DNA of 64,000 nucleotides, taken from positions 34,631,067 through 34,695,066 of the forward strand of contig CM077831.1 of the NCBI GenBank assembly GCA_039720395.1. Reading direction: 5' to 3'. Below the pieces are notes generated by a model. It saw only the letters and a program-made list of their open reading frames with translations. It made no database searches and was not told where the DNA came from. Positions within the stretch are counted from its first letter, which is position 1. Each line of letters begins with the position of its first letter. The position numbers were made by a program, and so were the translations under genes. The DNA comes from Liquidambar formosana. Its lineage: Eukaryota; Streptophyta; Magnoliopsida; Saxifragales; Altingiaceae. Below, in pieces: positions 11,488 through 21,815 of this stretch.

Positions 11488-12294
11488 ACTTTCAACTAAC
11501 CTCAACCAACTTTTACTGACCTCAACTAACTTCGACTCTATATGATCATTTTGGTTCATTTAAAATTCTCTAGTAGGTTAAAAAATGATTGAAATCCGAC
11601 AAAGGAGTAGGAAAATTAAAATAGCCTACACCTATTTACTAGGGGTTACAGAAAGTAGCAAAGATTCGATGTTGAATTCTCAAAACTTAGTACCATACTG
11701 AGATGATCCACACCGTTAGGTCACGTTTTAGATAATTTGGATTAAAAGTTGAAAAATCACCCATTAAAGTCATTTTGTTATTCTCAGTAACAATTGTTTG
11801 AACTTTTAATTCAAACCGTGTTGAGTTAACTCAGCACTGTGAGCTCTCATAGCTCTGCATTGAATCAATGCTCTACCGAAGGAGCCAATGCTACACTCAA
11901 CAATGACTTTATTGGCCCACTTTTAAGTGTTTTATTAGACGGTAGACTTCTATAGTTTTATGGGCTAGTTGCTAGTGTCACATGGTTCAAGTGGGGGAAA
12001 AGTCAAGCCCGCCTAGTATTGAGTTTTCCCAATTGTATAGTCAAAGATAAGATGAACCTTTCCTTGCCGTTTGGGCTAAAGATGAAAGTCAAGAGAGCAC
12101 GTACCCATCTCTACATCCAATAATTAAGGAGGTTAAACTTCCACATTCAGTGAGCCCCCCTCCTAGCTTGTGTGGTCCAACCGTCCAAGTAGCATGCACA
12201 TGGCTGCCTCTCATGACTTTCATTTCCTTCTTTCCTTTTTCATTTTTTTTTAACTTTTAGAAATTTCTATTCTGCATATATATATATATATATA
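9839..12294. other. Intergenic, AT-rich, no gene seen
   Basis: No gene family recognised. Contains a TA microsatellite (about 10211-10241) and a GA microsatellite (about 11457-11486). The short open frames here have no recognisable domain. Confidence 0.5.
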
Positions 12295-13226
12295 TATATA
12301 CTATCTATAAAAAAATGAATGTAAGAAAAACTTTTGATTGACAATATACCTTTATTTTAATTTTTAAATACATAATTACCCACCCTTCTGCATATATAAG
12401 AAATATAACAATATGAAAACTATAATTCTAAAACATATACCTTAATATATTCTAAAACACATACTTTAATATATAAAACACAAATAGGAATTCAAGGGAA
12501 ACGGAAACTATAATTCCTATATAATAAATAGAAATATATAGGAATATGGAAACTATAATTCTAAAACAAGAGTCGGAACACATACCTTAATATATAAAAC
12601 ACAAATAGGAATTCAGAGGAAACCGAAATTATAATTCCTATATAATAAATAAACAGTCGGATTGTAAATTCCATTTTTTCTATCAAGAATAATTTCAACC
12701 TTCTCTCCACCTTTTCTATTAACGGCGACTTTTCCCGTCTTTAGTTAACGGTGACTTCTCCCTTCTCTGGTAAGTTTTGCTTTGCAAATCTATACTACCT
12801 ATAAAAGGTTGAATCTCAGAAAAACTTTTGAATGACCAATATACCCTTATTTAAAAAAAAAAAACATATCTACCATTCCTTTAATTGAAACATATAATAA
12901 ACATTTTATTATTTGGTAACAACTGAATATTAGATTTTAATTCAAACTCTTAACAAATTAAAGTTAGATTTTTACTCAAATTCTTTTTTTAGGGCAACTA
13001 TCAAGTTGCATGATAATATATATGAATATAAACTATTTAAATATTCTGTTTTATGAAGAAAAAAAATTTTGAATATATATCTAAAGAGTTTTTAATCTTT
13101 CGTTGTACTTTTGAATTTTAAAAATTATCTTTTATGAAAAAATATAAAATATTTATGTATTTATTATTTTGTATAACTAATATTATTTAAAAATATTCAC
13201 ATGTAATGTACGTGTGCTATATCTAG
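12295..13226 (+). mobile_element. Non-autonomous Helitron, copy 1
   Basis: The element ends in CTAG at 13223-13226, followed by T, the Helitron 3' signature. The region before it (CACATGTAATGTACGTG, about 13198-13214) is a decayed version of the CACGTGCAACGCACGTG hairpin seen in related copies. A 5' end TCTATACTACCTATAAAA is present at 12789, preceded by AT. A second, outer 5' end of the same type is at about 12295 (TATATACTATCTATAAAA, partly blended with a TA microsatellite). No Rep/helicase gene is present. The same two-start, one-end structure occurs at 27461-31872. Confidence 0.6.
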
Positions 13227-15079
13227 TATATATATATATATATATTTTAGTTGTAAGGCACACCCATTTTCCTCTTTCCCCCTTTTGCCTTTCTCTTTTG
13301 GTCTTTTTCTTTTTGCCATACCTCTCAGCCAAAAAAAGCCAAAAGAATGTGTTTACTTTGCCGACTTATGAATGAGATGTGCCCTACCATTACACGGCCG
13401 CGGGGGGGGGGGGGAAGACCTGCCATGTGAAAGAAAACAAATCTGTGACCAAGACATGCATGGAAAGATGGATCCACACAATAGAAGGGGAAAAAAAAAA
13501 GTCGGTTTAATTTTTTCTTGGCTTAATTTGCATGGTATGAGCCACGAGCTAAACGCTACTGACATCCGTCCCAATATAGTATGTTCCAAGAATTTTTGTT
13601 TCTTTTTTTGCGAAGTAAATAAATTAGCTATATTGAAAAGAGTAATGAGACATAGGCTGCATGGAACCTGAGGAATCAGACTGCCGGAGAGAATCACGTT
13701 TTTAATTTAAGCTTTTTGTGCTAATTTTCATTTGTGGTTCAATTTTTAATTAAAATCCCAATCATAAGTTTCTCTAATATCCTCACAAGTTGATCAATAT
13801 TACTTTGTTTTCATATGATCAATTTTAAAATTTGATAAAAGAAACCAGTCTCAAATTTTTAATTGTACTCAAGACTGCGTTTGAATCGAGGGAATGGAAA
13901 AACCCAATTATAAAACATAAAGTTAGCTTTCTCATGTTTTTCCATCATGTTTTGGTCATAATTAAAATCATGTGCCAAGGATTTTTAAGTGATATTTGTC
14001 ATCATAAGCAAGTTTACAATTTTCTACTTCTAAAACCCCAAGCATGCGCAAGCGTGCAGGAAAAGGAGAAGGAAAAGAAAAAGGAAAGCGGAAATATATA
14101 TATTTATTTTTTCAAAGAAAGAAATTTTTTAATTTTACTTTTATGAGATATTACAAGTCATCCTAATACCACGGATTTCCTAACAAAAACAATTTAGCTT
14201 ACTTCATGGTTAGATTTGAATGGAAAATAAAAAGTTGGGTGCAAGTCATAATAATTGAGACGTGCACATCACACCTTCTCTGTTCAAATCCACGGTCAGA
14301 AATAATCACTAGTTCACAACTATAGAAGCCCTCGGCAACATTTCCTCATTTCAATGCACCTTTAAAACAATATTCTTGGGTTATTTTCCAATTTTTGAAA
14401 TTCTCAAATTATTTTCGTTAAAAAAAAAAAAAATCTTTCTTGGTTGGACACTGATTTTCTTACTAACAAATTGTTCATTATTTTTTTTTTATATACGCCC
14501 AATAGTTTTATAGAATATCTCCTTAATTATGAGTAATGATCCTCTACTTGGGTGCTCGAGTTGTTTGAGTAATCTAATTGTTGAAAAAAAAAACAAACAC
14601 ATATATGGGATGAGGGTTAAGCCTTGTAAAGCCATTGGATGCACCCAAGTACCCTAACAGAGGATTCTGCCTCCTTAATTACGAACTATTGCTATGCCAA
14701 ATAATTCATGAATCTCAAATTTGCCACTATGCGTAAATAAAACAAAAAAAAAAGGAAAAAACTTTTTCGCGCATTGAAAATATGTATTTTTTATAAAGTA
14801 TTGAAGCAGCTGTAATGCTATGTGGCCCATGGTGTAGGTGTCTCTTTTCTGCACCGTCTAGGGCGATAACAAAGGCGTGTGGGTCATTTTAAACGTTGAA
14901 CAATGAAAACACTCACACCTCCAAGATTGGTTTCCAACTGCATGATGCTTGGCCATACTTTCTTTTCTTTTCTTTTTTTCTTCCTTCTTTGGTTCAATTG
15001 GCCATACTTTCCAATATTCTCCAAAAGGGTCTTTGTGTAGGTCACTAAAGGAACCAAATTCTTCACTTCATGCATCTTA
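13227..15079. other. Intergenic, no gene seen
   Basis: AT-rich with homopolymer runs, including 13 G at 13402-13414. No recognisable coding or RNA gene. Confidence 0.5.
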
Positions 15080-17292
15080 TCTATATATATATACTAAAAC
15101 GGAGGAAATGCCTCCCTTTGGTGCCACGTGTCCGTTTGTGAACAGTTGGGGAAAAAGGTAAAATTACCTTTTAGTGACCATTGTTCAATCTAATGCCAAA
15201 AAAGGATAATATCTATCAACTTGCGACAAATTGCCTGTATACTTACATCAAAATAACTATCAATTTTCTTTTTTTCGTATTAAGTTGAGAAAGAATCACT
15301 AAAAAGTAATTTTCCCAAAAAGATATGACTTTTGGAGAAATTACTTTTTAGTGATCACTTTTCAACTTAATGCCAAAGAAAGAATATTCTCTGCCAACTT
15401 GCTACACATTGACTATATACATACTTCAAAAGGACTACTAATGTTTCATGTTTGGTATTAAGTTGAGAAGTGATCACCAAAAGGTAAATTGTCTAACTTT
15501 TCTATTTTTTGGTTTTCACTGCTCTTTTTCATGCTCTTTTTCACACGGTATAAGTAGGTTGACGCTTGGTGTACCCTGCATATCTTTTTGTTTTTATGTA
15601 GGAAAATCGAAAAACCTATATTATACAATGTTCAACCCAAACTTAGTAGACTATATCATATTTCTTCGTTTCTTTTTATGTCTATTCATCTCATTTCCCA
15701 AAAGTTAAACGTATAAAATTATAAATATTTATAATCAGAAAGGAAGCCAAATAAAGGCAATAATGATTAAAAAAGAAAATGTGACACATTGAAATATGTA
15801 TTAACATATCAAATTGCTTAGAAAACTATAAAAATGCTTTCAAAATTGTGCAAATACACTTTTGCCAAACAAGGAGTATCTCAAATTGTTAGATCCAAAC
15901 TAATTAACATGATGCACAAATCATTCTCAAGTCCATGCATTCGATAGTAGAGGAGCGAAGACACGAACTCAAGATTTATGATTTTGGAGCCGCGGTTCTT
16001 TACTATCTGAACTACCACACGGGTGTGTATTATATATATATATATATATATATAATTTATATTGTTCACAATATTTATATTTACAGACCTCACCCGTGCG
16101 TTGCACGGGTTATAAAAAATAAATGATATTGTTTGTCAACTTGCTACAAATTGACTTGATAAGTGCTTCAAAAGGACTACTAACTTTATTTGTTTGGTAT
16201 CAAGTTAGAAAGTGGGTCACCAAAAGATAAATTCCTCACCTTCTTTTTCTTTTCTTTTTTCTTTTTTCCTTTTTTTTTTTTTGATATTACTTGCTTTTTC
16301 TTATATGGTGGAGGTACGTTGACGTTTGGTGTTCACTACATATCTCTTTGTTTTTATGTGAGAGGATTAGAAAACCCACACTATACAATGTTCAACCCAA
16401 ACTTAATAAACTGTAATATATTTTTCTATTTTCTTTATGCCTATTCATTTTCCCTCCTAAAAATTAAACGTATAAAACTATAAATAGTCATAATTAAAAA
16501 AAAAGACAAATAGAGAAAAGGAGGATTAAAAAGGAAAACACAATCCGCTAGAATCTTCAGATTCTCCCGATTTGCTTCTGACATGAATAAAAAAAAAAAA
16601 AAAAATCTATTTGAATCAAAATTCTTCCCATATGGTTAATTACATAAAGTTGAAAAGATTTATACTTTCTCTTATTTTCTTATTCTTCTGGCTTTTGTTC
16701 CTATTCTCTTTCTCAGTCTAGACTTTTCTCTCATCCTTTTATGATATAATTTCAAACATATTTTTGATATTTTTCCCTATGGTTTTTCACTCTTTGTGAA
16801 ACCCACTCGAAACTTTATGAAAGGTCAAGATTTATCATTGTCATGCATTTTACAATCTCCACCGTCGGATTTCGAGACACCTTCAACGGCTATATTTGCT
16901 TTGGTATATACCAACATGTTAAAACCATGATTGTGGGATAGACTAGGCTTTAGAGAATTTTAATATTTTTTCACCAAATATCATAACGTATCAGTTCCTT
17001 CATTTTTTTTTTACAAGTTTTCACTATTAAATTAATTGTTTTTCAAAATAATTTATCTTTTCGAGAATATAATTAAATTTTGTGTAATACATTATGCTAA
17101 CATCACACCAAAGGTTATTTTGATTAAATTATTTTATTTATTTTTGTCTATATCTTTTCAATTTAATTGACATATTATATTAACAAATATATTTTACTAT
17201 TTTAGAGAATAAGAGTTTTGTTGAAATTTTAATTTGTTGATAATATTATTTTTTATAAATTAATCCGGGCGTCGCACGGGTTCTAAAGCTAG
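15080..17292 (+). mobile_element. Helitron with internal duplication
   Basis: Starts TCTATATATATATACTAAAA directly after A15079 and ends CTAG (17289-17292) before T17293, matching Helitron insertion between A and T. The 3' hairpin region is CCGGGCGTCGCACGG at about 17264-17279. Inside, a roughly 300-bp segment is repeated directly (about 15420-15715 and 16150-16475; both contain CTTCAAAAGGACTACTAA and TACAATGTTCAACCCAAACT). A perfect CCCGTGC-GTT-GCACGGG hairpin at 16093-16109 looks like a second Helitron 3' end lacking CTAG. No transposase gene seen. The organisation suggests two related elements fused head to tail. Confidence 0.6.
16093..16109 (+). repeat. Perfect Helitron-type 3' hairpin, internal
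   Basis: 7-bp stem CCCGTGC/GCACGGG with loop GTT. It matches the class of hairpin found next to plant Helitron 3' ends but has no CTAG within the following 15 bases. Confidence 0.7.
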
Positions 17293-17941
17293 TATCAAAT
17301 CTATAATGCAAGATATATTATATTTTATTATAGCATGTCACCTCTGTCGGGGATTTGTCCTTTTCCCTCTTCATTCTTTTCAAGACCAGTTCCACCACTT
17401 CACTTTAAAGTGAAAATAGATTCTTACGTGATCTCTTTTGATATGTGAAACATTTCCACCACTTCACTGTATTTTCTTCTTCTTCATATTCACTCTTTCT
17501 AGAACTTTTGCATCAAAATTCTGTAGTTTTGTTCATACTTCAGGTTTTTTTACTCAATCTTTCAACCTTATATATTATCACTCTACTATATATCTTTTTC
17601 TCTACTTTTTTTTCCCTATTGGACAGTTGATTAGCATTCTTTACTTTATCGAAAAAAAACAAAAAAAGGTTGATTAACACTCATATCATTTGCATAGGAT
17701 CTGAGATGTACCCTATAAGTTGTTGATGTCCTAATTAAAATTTATATTTAAGCCACTGTAGTAGTCTTTTCAATGCCCACATCGATCCCAAATGGCTACG
17801 CTGTAACGCCGGCCTATATGTATTGGGACAAAGAGGCCAACTCCCTCTACTCATTTGAGTCATTTTACTTTTACAATCTCTTATGTGTTCGATCACAAAT
17901 CTTTTCCTCTCAAAATTTGATCCACATTTCTTATTTAGAAT
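17293..17941. other. Intergenic spacer between Helitron and hAT-like element
   Basis: AT-rich; no gene recognised. The right end supplies one copy of the 8-bp direct repeat (17934-17941) flanking the next element. Confidence 0.5.
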
Positions 17942-18711
17942 CACTGGCGGAGCCCCCCAGAAGGGGGGGGGGGTTTTGTTTTGGGGGCACGTGCCCCTGA
18001 CTCAATCAAGGTTTTTCTTTTTTGTGGGGAGAGATATTACCATTTGATGACTACGCTATCCACAAGAAAACATCATTTTGAACAACTTTTTAAAAAAAAA
18101 ATTTTCTAAAATCTTTTGTTTAAGTGGATTTTTTGACCAAAAATTAAACAGAGACGGTAAATGATCAAAAAATCCACCTAAACGATAGATTTTGGAAAAA
18201 CTTTCTTCTACAAAATTGTTCAAAATGATGTTTTCTAGTGATCATGTAACAAATTTTTATCAAAACTTTTTATATTTTTTGTAAAACCTTGATAAATAAA
18301 AATTAGTGGAGTATGCAAATAAAATTAAGGGGTTGTAGTAATTGTTTTCTTTGAAAAAAAAAAGAAGGAAAAAAATTAAGCCTACTATAAGGGTTAGTCC
18401 CAAAATGGGCCCTTATTTTTTAGCCAAAATGTGGGGCCTTAGGTGGCCGCCTTGCTTGCCTTGCCTCAAAACTGGCCCTATTTTAACATAATGCCAAAAA
18501 GATGAAGATGGTAGTCATTTTAAAACATATCTACAGTCAATTTGTAATAACTTGACAAAAATATCCTTTTTTGGTATTAAATTAGGAAATAATTACTAAA
18601 AAATAATTTTTTTAAAAAAAAATGCTTTCCAGAACTTTTAGTTTTCAATTCCCACTTCACAAAATCATAACACAGTACCCCTGTTGAAGATAAATCCTAA
18701 TTCCACCCCTG
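17942..18711. mobile_element. hAT-like non-autonomous element
   Basis: Flanked by the direct repeat TTTAGAAT (17934-17941 and 18712-18719), the 8-bp target-duplication size of hAT elements. The termini are imperfect inverted repeats: CACTGGCGGAGCC at the left, and CAGGGGTGGAATTAGG as the reverse complement of the right end. The interior is non-coding and contains a separate foldback unit (18005-18293) and a GC-rich tract. Confidence 0.62.
18005..18293. mobile_element. Foldback unit nested in the hAT-like element
   Basis: The ends are ATCAAGGTTTT and its inverse, and the inner arms AAAACATCATTTTGAACAA and TTGTTCAAAATGATGTTTT are exact inverses. The same inner arm motif recurs in the MULE-type MITE at 18924-19322, so the two are related. 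Boundaries are approximate; no target duplication established. Confidence 0.45.
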
Positions 18712-18923
18712 TTTAGAATCATTAATTTCTTGCACGAGCTGTGTTTATATGATCATGTTTTGAACGTAGTAAAACTTTTCCCCATTTTTAAATTTGAAGT
18801 CAGATACATCATGGCCCATGATTCATGGGCTAGACCACCTTGGTGACAACCAATCAACCATGTCAATGTTGGGGGTGTGTTTGTGTGTGTTCGCGAAAAG
18901 GCCCCCAAAAACATATGAAATAT

Positions 18924-19322
18924 GGGAACGGCTATTGCAACCCCCCATTCCTATAAGCCCACCCCCTATCCTTTAGGTTTTTAAGGTTTTATGCAAAATA
19001 TAAAAAGTTTTTATGAAAACCGTCCGTGATGTCTACTAGAAAACATCATTTTGAATAACTTTGTAGAAGAAAGTTTTTCCTAAATCTATTGTTTAGATAT
19101 ACTTTTTAACCATTTATAGCCTTTATTTCATTATTTGCCAAAAAGTCTACCTAAATGATAGATTTTGGAAAAACTTTCTTCTGCAAAGTTGTTCAAAATG
19201 ATGTTTTCTAGTGGACCAAACGATCGGTTTTTGCAAAAACCTTTTATATTTTTCATGAAATCTTAAAAACCAAAAGAAAAGGGGTGGGCTTATAGGAATG
19301 GGGGGTTGCAATAGCCGTTCCC
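18924..19322. mobile_element. MULE-type MITE with perfect TIRs and 9-bp target duplication
   Basis: A 399-bp element with a perfect 42-bp terminal inverted repeat beginning GGGAACGGCTATTGCAACCC at both ends (18924-18965 and the mirror at 19281-19322). The 9-bp direct repeat ATGAAATAT abuts both ends (18915-18923 and 19323-19331), the Mutator-superfamily signature. The interior has a second foldback motif (AAACATCATTTTGAA and its inverse). No transposase. The perfect TIR and target duplication imply a recent insertion. Confidence 0.9.
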
Positions 19323-19331
19323 ATGAAATAT

Positions 19332-20387
19332 ATAATGAAGGCCTAGCACTGAACATGTTGGAATCATGCTGGCTTGGGCACAGCCCAATCACAGGCAAAG
19401 GCTCTTCGTGTTCGGGCCGAGGCTGCCCAAAGCTTGGTCAGGACAACAGCCTTCTTGTGGAGGTCACATGGTAGCTCATCCAGGAAAAACTTAGCAACAA
19501 ATGGTTGAAAGGGTTTGCCCCTTGTTTTTTCCCCGGCCTATCAAGACGATCTACTTGATTAATCCCTAGATATGGGTAAGGCCACAACCCACCCTACATG
19601 GCTACATTGTTAATGCCAAGGATAAATCTGGCTTATGGCTAACTCAAGATGGAATGGGAAGCAGAATCTAGGACTTTTAATTTCTTGAGGTGTAAATCTT
19701 AGGTACCATCGATCCATCCCTTAGAGTTGGAAACCAGCATTTGATGGCTAACCTAAAAAAAAGTGAGACAATTCATTATCTTTCACTTCTGGAGACATAA
19801 ATAAGAAAAATCGTTGGATCATCCTTTGAGTTTGGAAATGCGCATTTGAACAAGTTAAAATTTACCATAAATTATGGTTGTACCCGAAATTCTTGCTTAG
19901 TATAAAAAAACATAATAAGAGAGAAGAAAATTGAAATTTTAATCATATATGCTGCCTTGTGTTCTAAATGCTGTATTTTAAGTATAAAATAAGTATTTCA
20001 AAAATCCAAAGGTTTTCTTAAAAGAGTTTTCTACTTGAATATGACAACACCTTCTCCCACATTGAAAAAGTGAAAAAGTTTTAATGGGCTTATATAGTAT
20101 CCCACTTATTATATATGGTATCATGTGGTGGAATGCAAGGAATCCCACGTGCCCATGAGATAGAGCCCAATTGAGTGATTTGCAAGACATTTGTATTTCT
20201 ATAATTCTTGTCATAGTTTTATTTTATATAGTAGCATCTACTCTATTTTCCCTACACTAAATACAAATTACTTCAATACTAAATCCTATCACCCCCCACC
20301 ACAAAAATTAAAAATGAAAAGAAAAAAACCTTCACAAGACAACTCAAACCAATTTGTTTAAAATACCCCAAGACCCTTGCTGTATGC
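19332..20387. other. Intergenic / 3' flank of first transporter gene, no gene seen
   Basis: No recognisable gene. The right end contains the 3' untranslated sequence of the minus-strand transporter. Confidence 0.5.
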
Positions 20388-21815
20388 CTAATCTAGAACC
20401 TCGTCATCTTCTCTATCTCCAACGGTATTGAACTCAATCCACATCTTTGATTTGCAAAATTTCATAGAGAAGTACCAAGCAATCCCAACCACAGTCAGCA
20501 AAGCACTCACCAAATAAACAGTTTTTGTGGCAATAGCCATTATGTAAACCAAAAACCCAGATGGAAGCAAGCACATGATCAACAGCCCAGGCCACCCCAG
20601 TGGAACTTTGTAAGGCCTCTTCGCCGCCGGCATTTTCTTCCTCAGCCAAAGAAACGATGCGAATTCCAACAACATCCCTAAACTGTACAAGAAATTCACC
20701 GACGAGATTATGTCTGTGAAATTCATGTAGGATACAGCAAGTGCTATCACTGTAGAGATCAAAATTCCAACCCAAGGTGTGTTGAACCACATTGAACGTG
20801 CCCCAAAAAATCGAGGCAAAAATGCTAAATCTGCCATACCCAGAATCTGATAAGCACAACTGCTCAATTGGGCTTCGAATAATCCAATAGACGATAAAAC
20901 TGCACCGATTTCAATCCAGAATTTCAACCATTTTCCAGCCACCATTTCAGCAACATCTGCAAAGTACCCATTCACCCATTGTTCTTGATCTAGAGGTATA
21001 GACCCAGTTGCAGCTAGCAGAGGAATCAAGTAAGCCAAACAAGTGAGAATTCCAGCTGAGAAAAGGGCTTTTGGGTATGTTTTCTGGGGTTGGTCTACTT
21101 CACCAGCTAAAGTACTAGCGTTGTCCCAAAAATTCAAATTCCAGAAAAGGGTATTGAAAAACAGAGTCCAATCTTTTTCCACACCTTTCTGACCCAAACT
21201 GATCCATCTACTTGCATCAATTTTAGGTATACATATCAGAGTCAGCACAACAAATGGGGACAGTGAAACAATGCCTAGAGAAACTGCAGTGTAACCCACT
21301 ATAGATAAACCTGTATAGTTCAAAAAAGATAGTGCCAAAGTTGAGAACAAGATTGCTAGGTAGCGAGGTAGACCTGAAGAGAAAATTGGGAAGACCAACT
21401 CAAGATAGTCTATGCATAGAACTGGGTATGAAGCTATATTGATGACACCACTGAGGAATTTCCAAGAGCCCATGAGGGAACCCCAGAAGGGCCCAAAGGC
21501 TTGGTGAGCCCAGATGACATAGCCGCCGTTGCCGGGGAAGGTGGTGGCGAGTTCGGCGGTGACAAGAGCTTCAGGGATACTCCAGATGAATGGGAAAATG
21601 AGAAAACCAAGGATGGCGAAGAGGGGTCCGGCGGCGCCCACAGCGGCTTCTTCGCCGTAGGGGCCACCAGCGACTTCGAAGTAAATGAGGAAGACAAGAG
21701 GGATTAGAGCTAGCTTCTTTTGATTTTGGGTGGTGCTAGTGGTGGTGGTGGTGGTGGGAGATGGTGGTTCTCCAAGAAGGTATTGGGATTTTGGAGAAGA
21801 TTGGGAAGATCCCAT
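20388..21815 (-). CDS. PUT-type polyamine/amino-acid transporter (At3g19553-like), copy 1
   Basis: Membrane transporter of the APC superfamily, plant PUT/LAT group, whose members import polyamines (and paraquat) or amino acids at the plasma membrane or endomembranes. Intact 475-residue single-exon ORF, normal length for the family; ATG at 21815. The soluble N-terminus is Ser/Thr-rich. The core begins [20 protein letters not shown] (TM1 with the family GGPYG signature) and continues [47 protein letters not shown] and [17 protein letters not shown], with about 12 hydrophobic segments in all. The C-tail is acidic. It lies 3.0 kb downstream of a close paralogue in the same orientation, so this is a tandem duplication. 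Closest named relative by recall is Arabidopsis PUT5. Substrate is inferred from the family. Confidence 0.92.
   Translation of the reverse strand: MGSSQSSPKSQYLLGEPPSPTTTTTTSTTQNQKKLALIPLVFLIYFEVAGGPYGEEAAVGAAGPLFAILGFLIFPFIWSIPEALVTAELATTFPGNGGYVIWAHQAFGPFWGSLMGSWKFLSGVINIASYPVLCIDYLELVFPIFSSGLPRYLAILFSTLALSFLNYTGLSIVGYTAVSLGIVSLSPFVVLTLICIPKIDASRWISLGQKGVEKDWTLFFNTLFWNLNFWDNASTLAGEVDQPQKTYPKALFSAGILTCLAYLIPLLAATGSIPLDQEQWVNGYFADVAEMVAGKWLKFWIEIGAVLSSIGLFEAQLSSCAYQILGMADLAFLPRFFGARSMWFNTPWVGILISTVIALAVSYMNFTDIISSVNFLYSLGMLLEFASFLWLRKKMPAAKRPYKVPLGWPGLLIMCLLPSGFLVYIMAIATKTVYLVSALLTVVGIAWYFSMKFCKSKMWIEFNTVGDREDDEVLD

Noticed and set aside
13402..13414. Poly-G and poly-T/A tracts as functional elements (also 26678-26707, 60397-60434)
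   Set aside because: Simple homopolymers common in plant intergenic DNA, with no associated structure beyond adjacency to MITEs.
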